DNA from: an uncultured Erysipelotrichaceae bacterium
Lineage (GTDB): Bacteria; Bacillota_I; Bacilli_A; RFN20; CAG-826
Assembly (NCBI GenBank): GCA_900314865.1
Contig: OMWW01000005.1
Location: forward strand, 48,805 to 112,804
Direction: 5' to 3'
Length of the DNA stretch: 64,000 bases
Position numbers and translations under genes: made by a program. Within the stretch, counting starts at the first letter, position 1; every line of letters starts with the position of its first letter. Under the pieces are notes generated by a model, which saw only the letters and a list, made by a program, of their open reading frames with translations, ran no database searches and had not been told where the DNA came from. Below, piece by piece: positions 18,739 through 28,153 of the stretch.

Positions 18739-20073
18739 TTACCTCTCTAAATATTTCTCAAGTTCAAATTCACTTACTGTAGTGTGATATTCTTTCCACT
18801 CTTTTTCTTTGGCTTCGATATATTTGTCCCACAAATGTTCACCCAAAACATCTTTCAAGATGCTGCTCTTCTTAAACTCTTTAATCGCAGAATGTAAGGT
18901 AGCTGGCAAACAATCGATATTTCTTTCTTTAATTTCATCTTCAGTCAAAGAGAAGAGGTTGTCTTTTACAGGCTTAATTATGTCTTCTTCTTTGATGTTT
19001 TTAATTCCATCTAATCCACAAGCAAGAATACCCGCTAAAGCAAGGTATGGGTTTGCACATGGATCAACGTTTCTTAACTCAGTTCTTGTAGCAAGCCCTC
19101 TAATAGCAGGAATTCTAATCAAAGAAGAACGGTTTGCGTCACTCCAACAAGCATAGATAGGAGCTTCATAACCACTAACGAGTCTCTTATAAGAATTAAC
19201 GATTGGGTTAGTAAGTAAGCTTAATTCTCTAGCGTGATTTAAAATACCGCTAATCCATTTCTTACACATTGAGGATAATTCCATCTCTGCTTTTGGATCA
19301 TAGAATAAGTCACCTTTACCTTCGGTATATAAGGAGCAATTCGTGTGCATTCCATTACCCGCTTGTTTATTTAATGGTTTTGGCATAAAAGAAGCAAGGT
19401 AACCATTTTTTCTTGCTACCACTTTGACGACTTGTTTAAAGGTTTGAACACGATCACAAGCAGAAACGACATCACTATATTTGAATGTAATCTCGTTTTG
19501 TCCTGGACCAACTTCATGATGAGAGGTTTGTACTTCGAAGCCCATACTTTCAAGCATCAACGAGATTTCTCTTCTGATGTTTTCCCCACCATCAAATGGT
19601 GATAAATCAAAATAAGAGGCTCTATCACTAATATTAGTGGAAGCACTTCCGTCTGGATTGAGTTTGAAAAGGTAGAATTCTGGTTCAAAACCAACAAGCA
19701 TCTTTTCGATGCCCATTTCTTCCATCTTCTTAACTTGTTTTTTAAGGATATAACGTGGATCACCCACGAATGGTTTGCCTTCTGGGGTATGAACATCACA
19801 AATAAATCTCGCTACTCCTCCAATTGAACTATCTTCAAATGGAAGAATTAAGAATGTATCAATGTCTGGATAAAGGTACATATCCGCTTCTTTAATACGA
19901 ACAAAGCCTTCAATGGATGACCCATCAAACATCACTTTATTATTTAAAGCATCATCAATCTTTTTAGCAGGGATTTCCACTGCTTTAATATCACCAAGCA
20001 TGTCGGTGAATTGTAATCTAATATATGAGATATCTTTATCTTTAATAATCTTTTTAATTTCTTCTTTAGTCAT
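18739..20073 (-). CDS. glnA: Glutamine synthetase, type I
   Basis: A 444-residue enzyme forming glutamine from glutamate, ammonia and ATP. The beta-grasp N-terminus contains FDGSSIEGF. The catalytic part has KPLNKQAGNGMHTN (ATP site) and the ELRNVDPCANPYLA segment. Its length and lack of a large insertion match the GSI-alpha form of Firmicutes, which is controlled by feedback and GlnR rather than adenylylation. The start has a GGAG site. A sigma-A-like promoter and an inverted repeat lie upstream. It heads the glnA-glmS operon; no glnR is adjacent. Confidence 0.97.
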   Translation of the reverse strand: MTKEEIKKIIKDKDISYIRLQFTDMLGDIKAVEIPAKKIDDALNNKVMFDGSSIEGFVRIKEADMYLYPDIDTFLILPFEDSSIGGVARFICDVHTPEGKPFVGDPRYILKKQVKKMEEMGIEKMLVGFEPEFYLFKLNPDGSASTNISDRASYFDLSPFDGGENIRREISLMLESMGFEVQTSHHEVGPGQNEITFKYSDVVSACDRVQTFKQVVKVVARKNGYLASFMPKPLNKQAGNGMHTNCSLYTEGKGDLFYDPKAEMELSSMCKKWISGILNHARELSLLTNPIVNSYKRLVSGYEAPIYACWSDANRSSLIRIPAIRGLATRTELRNVDPCANPYLALAGILACGLDGIKNIKEEDIIKPVKDNLFSLTEDEIKERNIDCLPATLHSAIKEFKKSSILKDVLGEHLWDKYIEAKEKEWKEYHTTVSEFELEKYLER

Positions 20074-20106
20074 AGTCTTTTCTCCTATTAAAAAAACTAC
20101 AACAAA

Positions 20107-20196
20107 TCTATAATTTTTGAATATATATTGTCAATAAAAATCTATGTCAACTTTTGTTTACATATATTATTTTATCATCTTTTTAACAAAGTTAAA
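20107..20196 (-). promoter_or_regulatory. glnA promoter region with inverted repeat
   Basis: On the minus strand TTGACA (20134-20129) is 16 bases from TATAGA (20112-20107), about 35 bases before the glnA ATG. A second TTGACA (20150-20145) with TATATA at 17 bases may be an alternative promoter. Upstream, TTTAAC-AAA-GTTAAA (20182-20196) is a perfect inverted repeat. It resembles but does not match the GlnR/TnrA box, so the regulator is uncertain. Confidence 0.5.
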
Positions 20197-20243
20197 CAAT
20201 TTAGATATTAATACGTAATTTTTATTAACTATTTTGAAAATTG

Positions 20244-20273
20244 TGCAAAAAAACCGGAGTAATAAACCCCGGC
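20244..20273 (-). terminator. Terminator of the second cardiolipin synthase gene
   Basis: On the minus strand the CCGGGG...CTCCGG stem is followed by seven T residues, about 20 bases after the stop of the gene ending at 20292. Confidence 0.85.
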
Positions 20274-20291
20274 TTATAAGTTAATAATTGA

Positions 20292-21815
20292 TTAAAATAG
20301 GGTTCTAAACACCGCTAAGAGGGCGTTAACAAGTTTGGCGCCAAACGAAAGCTTGAACTTATCGTCAATGAGTTGAGATACTTCAAAGATGTGTTCGAAG
20401 TCCTTATGAATATCTTTTATACATTCATGTTTATATAAGACAGCACCACATTCAAAGTGATGGGTCAAACTTCTAAAGTCCATATTAATGGTGCCTACAA
20501 AGGCCATATCATCATCAGAAATGAGCATCTTAGCATGGATAAATCCAGGCGTATATTCATAAACTTTCACACCCGCACTTCTAAGAGCTTTATAAGAACT
20601 TCTTGTTAAACAGAAGACGGCTTTCTTGTCTGGAATATGAGGTGTGACTACTCTAACATCCACTCCTCTACTAGCAGCGTTTCTTAACGCTTGAGTAAAG
20701 TGATGATCAATAATCAAATAAGGAGTGGTAATGTAGAAATATTTTTTGGCTTGTCCAAGAATATTGATGAAATTTTCTTCACCAACTTGTTCTTCGTAAA
20801 GTGGTCTTGGTCCATCGCCAAAAGGAACGATACATCCTTCTTCATTAAAGACTTCAGGATTTTTATTAAAATAGAAATCGAAATCAGGGATTTGTCTTTT
20901 AGCAACAATAAAATCACAGAAGAATAAAGCGGTTAATGTATTAACAGCGGTACCTCTAATTCTTAAACCAGTATCTTTCCAGTGTCCTAGACGATCATTT
21001 TCGTTAATGTATTCATCGCCTAAATTGATGCCACCAGTGAAACCGATTTTGCCATCAATAACCATAATCTTACGGTGAGAACGGTTATTGTAAATTGAAC
21101 TGACAATCGGAGTGAAAGGATTGAACTTATGCGCGTCAATTCCTTCTTTTCTGAGTTTCTTATAATAGCCACTTCTAAGCATCGTCATTGTTCCTAAATC
21201 GTCATAAACGAGGTGAACTTTGACACCTTCTTTGGCTTTTTTGACTAAAATTTCATGGATGGAGTTCCACATATGACCTGGATCGACGATGAAATATTCC
21301 ATGAGAATAAATTCTTTTGCAGAGTCTAATGCTTCAAGCATATCTTTCCACATCAATTCTCCAACCGGATAATAATTGACTTTGTTATGTAAAGAACCGC
21401 CTAAACCAGAATTTACTTTTAAGTATTTAGCAATCCCTTGACGGTCACCCATATATTTATATACTTCATCAAGATGTTCATCTTTTTGAATATAAGGGAG
21501 GAGTTTATTATAAGCTTCTTCATAAAATCTTCTTGTTTTCTTGCTAGCTTTGTTTCTTGAAAACATCAAGTAGAAGATGACACCAAAAAGAGGTAAGAAG
21601 AGAATCAAAAATAACCATGGAATTTTGTATTCTGGATTTTCTCTACGATTAACACAAGTGAAGAACACTACTACTCCAAGAACCAAGCTTGCGGCTTGGA
21701 AAATGGCAAAGTATTCAACAACAAACATCGCGATTAAAACAATCGCCGCCACTTGAGCTAAAAATAGGAGGATACCAATGATCCACTTAGAAAATATAAG
21801 TCTTAATAGTTTCAT
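20292..21815 (-). CDS. cls: Cardiolipin synthase (phospholipase D family), second copy
   Basis: A 507-residue paralogue of the protein at 9230-10762, with the same plan: two N-terminal membrane helices (about residues 8-60) and two HKD phospholipase-D domains (His247-x-Lys-x4-Asp, His427-x-Lys). Both active sites are intact, so both copies should be functional. The gene is alone, with its own terminator. Two Cls enzymes are common in Bacilli, where they differ in stress expression. Nothing here shows which is the main one. Confidence 0.93.
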   Translation of the reverse strand: MKLLRLIFSKWIIGILLFLAQVAAIVLIAMFVVEYFAIFQAASLVLGVVVFFTCVNRRENPEYKIPWLFLILFLPLFGVIFYLMFSRNKASKKTRRFYEEAYNKLLPYIQKDEHLDEVYKYMGDRQGIAKYLKVNSGLGGSLHNKVNYYPVGELMWKDMLEALDSAKEFILMEYFIVDPGHMWNSIHEILVKKAKEGVKVHLVYDDLGTMTMLRSGYYKKLRKEGIDAHKFNPFTPIVSSIYNNRSHRKIMVIDGKIGFTGGINLGDEYINENDRLGHWKDTGLRIRGTAVNTLTALFFCDFIVAKRQIPDFDFYFNKNPEVFNEEGCIVPFGDGPRPLYEEQVGEENFINILGQAKKYFYITTPYLIIDHHFTQALRNAASRGVDVRVVTPHIPDKKAVFCLTRSSYKALRSAGVKVYEYTPGFIHAKMLISDDDMAFVGTINMDFRSLTHHFECGAVLYKHECIKDIHKDFEHIFEVSQLIDDKFKLSFGAKLVNALLAVFRTLF

Positions 21816-21905
21816 AAAGATTTACGTCCCTTCCAAAATATAAGCGCTAATAATCACTTATGATTATATTTCAGTTTAGAGTATAAATCTACAAAGAACG
21901 AATGA

Positions 21906-22700
21906 TTAAAATTGAATGCAATCTAAGGCAAGCATGATAACAAAACCAAAAATAAATGACCAAACCCCGAAGTGGTCATGTCCTTCACTTGTCATTTCTG
22001 GAATCATTTCTTCTGCGACGACGTATATCATACAACCAGCCGCAAAGGCCAAGGCCCAAGGCATAATGCTTTGTATTTGCATAGCAAGAAATAATCCGAT
22101 AATAGCGGCTACTGGTTCTACCGCTCCACTAAGCGTACCAAATAAAAATGCCTTTCCACTCGAACCGGTTTCACTCTTAATTGGTAAAGACACTACTGCT
22201 CCTTCAGGAATATTTTGAATGCCAATACCAATCGCAAGTAATAACCCTCCAGTTAATAACGCTATGTTATTTTGTTGAGATAAAGCAACACCAAAAGCAA
22301 TACCAACCGACAATCCTTCAGGGACATTATGGATGGTAACAGCAAGGAACATTTTAGATGTTTTGCTCATAGATTTTGTAGGGAGTCCTTCATCTTGCTT
22401 TTCACTTGAATGGAAATGAGGAACTAGTTTATCAATCCCCCACAAGAACCCTGCTCCTAAAATAACAGAAATCACCACGATTGACCATGTAGGCATATAA
22501 GACACTTCGGATTCTAGAGCAGGTTTAATTAATGAAAAGAAAGATGCAGAAAACATTACTCCAGCAGCAAAGCCAATGAAAATTTTTCCTAGTCGAGGTG
22601 ATATTTCTTTTTTACGAACGAAAAAGACAAAAAGCGCCCCTAAGGTTGTACAAAGAAATATTAACGGTATTCCTATTAAAGGATAAGCATATTCAGGCAT
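21906..22700 (-). CDS. ZIP family divalent metal transporter
   Basis: A 264-residue membrane protein with about eight helices. The metal-binding helices carry HNVPEGLSVGIAFG and NIPEGAVVSLPI, diagnostic of ZIP (ZupT/GufA-like) transporters, which import Zn, Fe or Mn. The cytoplasmic loop near residue 100 has HFHSSEKQDE. It lies 4 bases after the HMA-domain gene and is probably co-transcribed with it. Confidence 0.9.
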   Translation of the reverse strand: MPEYAYPLIGIPLIFLCTTLGALFVFFVRKKEISPRLGKIFIGFAAGVMFSASFFSLIKPALESEVSYMPTWSIVVISVILGAGFLWGIDKLVPHFHSSEKQDEGLPTKSMSKTSKMFLAVTIHNVPEGLSVGIAFGVALSQQNNIALLTGGLLLAIGIGIQNIPEGAVVSLPIKSETGSSGKAFLFGTLSGAVEPVAAIIGLFLAMQIQSIMPWALAFAAGCMIYVVAEEMIPEMTSEGHDHFGVWSFIFGFVIMLALDCIQF

Positions 22701-22704
22701 TTAA

Positions 22705-22953
22705 TTACCTCCAACCAAACAGTGATTTCACTGCATCTAGTCTTTCAAAGGAAGTTATTTCATATCCAGTAGGATCTAATATCTTATGGAAATCATCTTC
22801 TTTTAAATCAGCTTCGCTAAAAACAACTAATAAGTTTTTTGTATGAGAGGCTTTAATTTTTTTAACGTTTATCTTTTTTCTGACCACATTCTTGACGTGA
22901 GCTTCACATGCTCCACAACCCATTCCATCAATTCCTAATACATATTTATTCAT
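22705..22953 (-). CDS. Small heavy-metal-associated (HMA) domain protein
   Basis: An 82-residue ferredoxin-like metal chaperone fold. The metal site is GMGCGACEAHV with Cys13 and Cys16 (CxxC). Such proteins bind Cu(I), Zn or Cd. Pairing with a ZIP transporter rather than a P-type ATPase is unusual and points to zinc or another divalent metal. A GAGG ribosome site precedes the ATG. An inverted repeat lies 17-32 bases upstream of the start. Confidence 0.87.
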   Translation of the reverse strand: MNKYVLGIDGMGCGACEAHVKNVVRKKINVKKIKASHTKNLLVVFSEADLKEDDFHKILDPTGYEITSFERLDAVKSLFGWR

Positions 22954-22969
22954 AATTGAATACCTCTCA

Positions 22970-22985
22970 GTTAGTTAACACTAAC
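22970..22985. promoter_or_regulatory. Inverted repeat upstream of the HMA-ZIP operon
   Basis: GTTAGT-N4-ACTAAC, 17 bases before the HMA start and next to a TATATT-like -10 element. Position and arms are reminiscent of DtxR/MntR-type metalloregulator boxes, which is an inference by resemblance. Confidence 0.4.
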
Positions 22986-23024
22986 CAATATATCACCATT
23001 TCACAATATATTCCATTAATTGCA

Positions 23025-23050
23025 AATAAAAAGCCCATGAGAACATGGGC
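23025..23050 (-). terminator. Terminator of the Nup/BMP transporter operon
   Basis: On the minus strand, GCCCATG-TTCT-CATGGGC followed by TTTTTATTT: a perfect 7-bp stem about 105 bases after the last permease gene. Confidence 0.85.
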
Positions 23051-23092
23051 ATGACGATTATGTGAAGTGTTAATCCTCAGATCAACAAATCA

Positions 23093-23111
23093 GTACATAG
23101 TATACATGTAC
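23093..23111. repeat. Inverted repeat in the nup 3' untranslated region
   Basis: GTACAT-N7-ATGTAC, with a GTATAC core, between the permease stop and the terminator. It could be an mRNA stem or a protein site; no function is assigned. Confidence 0.3.
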
Positions 23112-23154
23112 TCGTGTCACAAAAGTGCCACACTTTTAATATATAAATTATTAA

Positions 23155-24111
23155 TTATCTCTTACCTTTGTTATATGGCTCTCCTAATGCTTTCGGCCCA
23201 ACATTTTTCTTGCTGGTAAAAACAAGAACAATTAAGCAGACTACATAAGGTAACGCCAAATAGAAGTAGGACGAAATGCCTAAGTTTGCTAAGAAATCGA
23301 TTGAAGGATAGACAACTGATAAAGTCTTGAAGATAGAGAAAACAAACGCCCCAAGGAAAATATATAGAGGTTTCCATTGGCCAAAGATTAATACCGCTAG
23401 GGCAAGGAAACCAAAACCACTTGCCCCATTAGCGAATTCCCATTCCGCGTTCATCGTGATGAGTAATAATCCACCCAAACCCGAAAATACGCCAGAAAGA
23501 AGAACACCAATATATCTTGTTTTATTAACATTAATACCTAAAGAATCAGCACTTGATGGATTTTCTCCACAACTTGATAATCTTAGTCCATATCTACTCT
23601 TATAAATCACAATATAGATAATTGGGATTAAGACCAAAACAGTGATGATTAACCAATTAAACCTTACTCCTTGAACACCAAACAAATTGACATTAAAGAT
23701 TTCATAGAATCTAGTGAAGTTGAGTCGAGAATTTCCAACTGGTAAAGCATCAGTCTTGGTAATTTGTTTGATTAACACTACCGCTAATGCGGTACTTAAG
23801 ATATTTAAAGCGGTTCCAACTAAAGTTTGATCAGCTTTGAAAGTAATACAAGCAACCGCTAAAAGAAGCGAATATAATCCCGCACTAACTAAAGCGGTAA
23901 GAATGACGATAATCGCACTGATACCAGTAGGCACTGTGCTTGGTAAAAGATACATCACAATACCACTTGTAAAAGCGCCAACAGTCATCGAGCCTTCTAA
24001 AGACAAAGCAATTGTGCCAGTCTTTTCGGAAAACATTCCTCCTAAAGCAGTAATCGTTAATACTGAGACATAGGCTAAAAGAAACGAAATTGTTGATAAT
24101 ACAATAATCAT
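23155..24111 (-). CDS. Nucleoside ABC transporter permease (NupQ-like)
   Basis: A 318-residue branched-chain-type permease with about nine helices. It contains LRLSSCGENPSSADSLGIN, the coupling-loop sequence of the YufQ/NupQ group. It is last in the operon BMP-ATPase-permease-permease and overlaps the preceding permease by 4 bases. Relatives import guanosine and other nucleosides. Confidence 0.88.
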   Translation of the reverse strand: MIIVLSTISFLLAYVSVLTITALGGMFSEKTGTIALSLEGSMTVGAFTSGIVMYLLPSTVPTGISAIIVILTALVSAGLYSLLLAVACITFKADQTLVGTALNILSTALAVVLIKQITKTDALPVGNSRLNFTRFYEIFNVNLFGVQGVRFNWLIITVLVLIPIIYIVIYKSRYGLRLSSCGENPSSADSLGINVNKTRYIGVLLSGVFSGLGGLLLITMNAEWEFANGASGFGFLALAVLIFGQWKPLYIFLGAFVFSIFKTLSVVYPSIDFLANLGISSYFYLALPYVVCLIVLVFTSKKNVGPKALGEPYNKGKR

Positions 24112-25247
24112 GTTCTTACCTCCTTGTCTCTAGAGATTTTATTAAATTCTCCTTTGAGTTCATGGCGGTGCATAATCTCTTTAATGAAGAAAACAAATCC
24201 AGATAAATAGATGATGACCGAGGTCATAATAGAAGCAACTTCTGGAGAGAATCCCAAATCAGTAATCATTGATCCACCTTCGGTGATATGAACGATGAAA
24301 TACGAAGAGAAGATAACACCAATTGGGTGTAGACCCCCTAAGAAAGCCGATGAAATACCTAAAAAACCAATTTCTGGTGGGGTAGATGATAATCTCCAAG
24401 AAGTAAATCCGTTTTGTAAGTTTAAGACTGCCGCTAAACCTGCTAACGCACCAGAAATAGCGGAGGCAATCAAGATGCTCTTCACTTTGGAAATACCAGC
24501 GTATCTAGCTGCGTCTCCATTTAAACCGGTCGCTTTAAGTTCGTAACCAATAGTAGATTTCTTAAGTAAGATAAAAATGATGATAACCACTATTATTATT
24601 AAAATCATGCCTAATCCAACAATGGAGTTACCTGCAAAGAGGTTATTTAATCCAACTGATGGGATATAGGAATTTGAGGTAGTTGAAATCGTAAACGATT
24701 CAGAGTGAGAGGAATCCCAAACCTTGCTATTACTAGAAAGAATTCCGTTAGTGAAATATAAAGCAATCCAGTTAAGCATAATTCCTGAAATAACTTCATT
24801 AACATTAAAGAAAGCCTTTAAAAGTCCAGAAATGAGCGACCAAATAGAAGCGGCAATCATTGCTAAAATCATTACTAGCCACCACGGGAGATTGGCGCCA
24901 ACTCCTAAGAAAGAAATTACCACAACCGCCATTGAATATTGTCCACTTCCACCAAGATTAAATAGCCCGGCTTTATATGAAACAAGTATGGATAAACTCA
25001 TTGCGATTAATGGAGCGGTTTTGGCTAATGTTTGACCAAAGTAGTTAAGTCGGTCTTGTGGGTTAGAGAAAATCATGTAATTGCCTAATACCGATGTCAT
25101 TCCATAGGCCGCTTGACTGGCATTAATACAGAGTAGGATTATAAATCCTAAGATAAGACCTAATAAGGCACACCATAAAGAAGTAACAACTGTTTTAGTG
25201 CCATCTTTTTTTGTTAATGAGGAGAAGAACATCTTAATCTTATTCAT
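24108..25247 (-). CDS. Nucleoside ABC transporter permease (NupP-like)
   Basis: A 379-residue permease. I chose ATG 25247 (MNKIKMFF) because AAGGAG lies 7 bases upstream. A start at 25307 would place 20 non-conserved residues inside the ATPase gene. About ten helices are seen, with the YELKATGLNGDAARYAGI coupling loop typical of YufP/NupP. It overlaps the ATPase stop by 8 bases (ATGAATAA), so translation is coupled. Confidence 0.88.
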   Translation of the reverse strand: MNKIKMFFSSLTKKDGTKTVVTSLWCALLGLILGFIILLCINASQAAYGMTSVLGNYMIFSNPQDRLNYFGQTLAKTAPLIAMSLSILVSYKAGLFNLGGSGQYSMAVVVISFLGVGANLPWWLVMILAMIAASIWSLISGLLKAFFNVNEVISGIMLNWIALYFTNGILSSNSKVWDSSHSESFTISTTSNSYIPSVGLNNLFAGNSIVGLGMILIIIVVIIIFILLKKSTIGYELKATGLNGDAARYAGISKVKSILIASAISGALAGLAAVLNLQNGFTSWRLSSTPPEIGFLGISSAFLGGLHPIGVIFSSYFIVHITEGGSMITDLGFSPEVASIMTSVIIYLSGFVFFIKEIMHRHELKGEFNKISRDKEVRT

Positions 25248-26856
25248 GAGTGTTCTCCTTGATGGCGTTAACATTATCCTTTTTAGCACCAGACATATAT
25301 AAACCAAGTGTTTCTTTACTCACTTTGTCAGGGATGAACTCACCGGCAATTTCTCCTTCATACATGACGAGGATACGATCAGATAAGGATAAGACTTGGT
25401 CAAGCTCTAAAGAGACGAGTAAAATTGCTTTGTTATTCTCTCTTTGTTGAAGTAAAAGATTGTGGATGCCTTCAATCGCTCCTACATCTAAACCTCTAGT
25501 TGGTTGAACAGCGATTAATAAATCCTGATTGCGTTCGATTTCTCTACCAACAATAATTTTTTGTTGGTTACCACCAGACATACTTCTTGTGATTGTATTT
25601 CCGTCTCCACTAGAGCGGACATCATATTTTTTAATTAATTCGTCTCCAAATTTATTGATGTTCTTACGACTTAAGAACATGCACTTAGAAAATTCTTTTT
25701 CGAAATATCGATCCAAGACTGCGTTTTCATAGATTGAATAATCAAGCACTAAACCATATTTATGACGGTCTTCTGGAATGTGAGAGATACCCGCTTTTAT
25801 TTTTTCTCTTATTGAATAAGAAGAAATATCTTTGCCACCTAAAAGAATAGTCCCGCTATGACTCTTTTTAATACCAGTAATACCATATATAACTTCTTGT
25901 TGTCCGTTTCCATCAATACCGGCAAGAGTAACAATTTCACCTTTTCTAACATTAAAGGAAACGTCATTAACAATTTTCTTTTTACTTAGTGGGTCGACTA
26001 GTGTTAAGTGTTCCACTCTTAAGACTTCTTCACCAGGAATCTTGTCGGATTTCTTTTCGAATTGTTTAAGCTCTCTTCCCACCATTAAAGCAGAAATTTC
26101 TTCTATAGAAGTCTTACTTGCAGGAAGAGTGTCAATATATTTACCTTTTCTTATAACAGTAATTTCATCACTGACTTCAAACACCTCATTAAGTTTATGC
26201 GAAATAAAGATAATGGACTTTCCCTCTTTCTTTAAGTTTTTCAAAATTTGTAGGAAGTCTTGTATTTCTTGTTCGGTTAATACAGCGGTAGGTTCATCAA
26301 AAATCAAAATATCGTTTTTACGATAAAGCATTTTAATGATTTCTACCTTCTGCTGCATCTCTACAGATATGTCCTTGATTTTCTTATCTAAATCAACATG
26401 CAAATCATATTGTCTAATAATCTTATCAACCTCTTCACGAGCTTTCTTGTAATCGATAATTTTAAGGAGGTGTTTATTAATATAATTAATTGACTTTTTG
26501 AACCAGTTTAAACTACCACGATACTCTTTAAGAGGTTCATCTCCTAATATAATGTTTTGCAAAACCGTAAAGGTTTCTACAAGTTTAAAGTGTTGATGAA
26601 CCATTCCAATATGTAATCTAGTCGCATCGTTTGGATTAGAAATTTTAACAATTTCACCATCTTTTTTAATGATTCCTTCGTCTGGCTCATATAAGCCAAA
26701 TAGAATCGACATGATTGTGGATTTACCCGCCCCATTTTCGCCACACAACGCTAAAATATGGCCCATTTCAAGGCGGATATCAATATGATCATTAGCCAAA
26801 ATGTTACCAAACTTCTTGGTAATGCCAAGCATTTCAATTGTGTAATTTGCGTCCAT
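25240..26856 (-). CDS. Nucleoside ABC transporter ATPase, two-domain (NupO-like)
   Basis: A 538-residue tandem ATPase. The first domain has Walker A GENGAGKST (Lys45) and Walker B ILIFDEP. The second has a degenerate Walker A, GIDGNGQQE without the Lys, but keeps SGGNQQK and the LLIAVQPTRGLD region. One active plus one degenerate site is normal for RbsA/MglA/YufO-type transporters. The first domain signature is also degenerate (ISVEMQQKVEI). It sits between the BMP-family protein (1-base gap) and NupP. Confidence 0.92.
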   Translation of the reverse strand: MDANYTIEMLGITKKFGNILANDHIDIRLEMGHILALCGENGAGKSTIMSILFGLYEPDEGIIKKDGEIVKISNPNDATRLHIGMVHQHFKLVETFTVLQNIILGDEPLKEYRGSLNWFKKSINYINKHLLKIIDYKKAREEVDKIIRQYDLHVDLDKKIKDISVEMQQKVEIIKMLYRKNDILIFDEPTAVLTEQEIQDFLQILKNLKKEGKSIIFISHKLNEVFEVSDEITVIRKGKYIDTLPASKTSIEEISALMVGRELKQFEKKSDKIPGEEVLRVEHLTLVDPLSKKKIVNDVSFNVRKGEIVTLAGIDGNGQQEVIYGITGIKKSHSGTILLGGKDISSYSIREKIKAGISHIPEDRHKYGLVLDYSIYENAVLDRYFEKEFSKCMFLSRKNINKFGDELIKKYDVRSSGDGNTITRSMSGGNQQKIIVGREIERNQDLLIAVQPTRGLDVGAIEGIHNLLLQQRENNKAILLVSLELDQVLSLSDRILVMYEGEIAGEFIPDKVSKETLGLYMSGAKKDNVNAIKENTHE

Positions 26857-26857
26857 A

Positions 26858-27979
26858 TTACTTTATCGAACCTCGATAATTTACTTTCGTGTATTGGCTA
26901 ACAATAGGTTCGTGGCTAACATCTCTAGAAATTGTTATTTCTTCATTAATAATTCTCTCTAATAGAGATTTATATTCATCAATGGTGAAATTTTCCATTC
27001 TCCAAGTATCTAAAGGAAGTTGAACATAGTTCAATTTTGGATTTTCACTAGACACCAATCCAAGAAATCTAATGTTTGTTTCCCATTTATGCTCAAAATA
27101 TAGGGCTTCAAGTTTATCAATGACTGTTTGTTTGATATCTTTCATCGCACTGGTGATACAAATTCCAGGAGCGTAATCGCGATCAATAATTGGAGCTTGA
27201 TCACTATCAACACCAATCATATAGCCATTATTCTCTTTGGCGGCAAGAGCTACTGAAGTATAAATACTTCCTCCACAGGCAAAAACGATTTCCGTTTCAT
27301 TTACCTTATACCAGTTATCAATATATTTATAGATTTCGCTATCACCAAAAAATTGACCACCATAAACGTATTCAAGTTCAACGTCGGTTTCTAATTCTTT
27401 TGCGGCCCAGTCCACTCCTTGGACATAGCCATATCCAAACCTAATTACAGAACTAGATGGCATGCCACCTAAATAACCAAGCTTTCTAAATCCTTCTTTA
27501 ACCGCTCCATAGCCTGCTAAAAATCCCGCTATTTCTTCGTGATAGTTGTAGACGGTAATATTTGTGTTTTTTTCAAGATCAAATCCCTCAGGGAAATCAT
27601 CTTCCATGATATCTAAACCAATAAACTTAACATCTGGGTGTTTAGGAGCGACTTCTGCAATCGGTGCACCCAAAGCAAAACCGGGGCAAAGAATCACATC
27701 ATATCCACGATCAATAGCGAGTGTTAAAGATTTTACACGTTCCGCCATAGAGATACTTGTTGGTTTATAGTAATTGAATTTAATGCCGTTTTTACTGCAC
27801 CACTCTTTTGCCCCTTCATAGCATGCTTGGTTAAAAGAAGCATCATTGACATCAGAGAAGTCAGTAACCATCGCTACTTTGAATTCGTCTTTGTTTCCTT
27901 TAGTAAAAGTTCCCAAGGTGAAAACCAAAGTGAAAAACGCTGCTGCGATAGCGATAAAAACAATAAGCACTTTTTTCAT
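26858..27979 (-). CDS. BMP family nucleoside-binding protein, membrane-anchored
   Basis: A 373-residue solute-binding protein of the BMP/PnrA family: KVAMVTDFSDVNDASFNQACYEG at the N-lobe, and IVFACGGSIYTSVALAA and GVDSDQAP in the second. Family members bind purine nucleosides. Most Gram-positive homologues are lipoproteins, but here residues 1-25 are hydrophobic with no cysteine, so it is probably held by an uncleaved helix. It heads the nup operon. No purine riboswitch is visible in the leader. A 17-bp palindrome lies 27 bases upstream of the start. Confidence 0.88.
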   Translation of the reverse strand: MKKVLIVFIAIAAAFFTLVFTLGTFTKGNKDEFKVAMVTDFSDVNDASFNQACYEGAKEWCSKNGIKFNYYKPTSISMAERVKSLTLAIDRGYDVILCPGFALGAPIAEVAPKHPDVKFIGLDIMEDDFPEGFDLEKNTNITVYNYHEEIAGFLAGYGAVKEGFRKLGYLGGMPSSSVIRFGYGYVQGVDWAAKELETDVELEYVYGGQFFGDSEIYKYIDNWYKVNETEIVFACGGSIYTSVALAAKENNGYMIGVDSDQAPIIDRDYAPGICITSAMKDIKQTVIDKLEALYFEHKWETNIRFLGLVSSENPKLNYVQLPLDTWRMENFTIDEYKSLLERIINEEITISRDVSHEPIVSQYTKVNYRGSIK

Positions 27980-28005
27980 ATCTAGATTTTATAACAATTT
28001 AAAAT

Positions 28006-28022
28006 ACTTGTTTAGAACAAGT
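28006..28022. promoter_or_regulatory. Perfect 17-bp palindrome upstream of the nup operon
   Basis: ACTTGTT-TAG-AACAAGT, with exact 7-base arms, 27 bases before the BMP gene start. This is a likely operator or 5'-UTR hairpin. The regulator is unknown. Confidence 0.45.
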
Positions 28023-28153
28023 TTTATAAATTGAGAAGCATCTTTATTGTTTGATTATTTTTTCTAAAGTCTTGGATTTTTTTCAAAAACAACTAATAAG
28101 TAGATAGAAGCAAGATATTTATGAAAATATGATATTGATTAATCGTGAATATC

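Noticed and set aside
25248..25307. 20-residue N-terminal extension of NupP
   Set aside because: It lies inside the ATPase gene and has no ribosome site, while ATG 25247 has AAGGAG at good spacing.
27980..28153. Purine riboswitch before the nup operon
   Set aside because: None of the conserved junction bases of purine riboswitches are seen.
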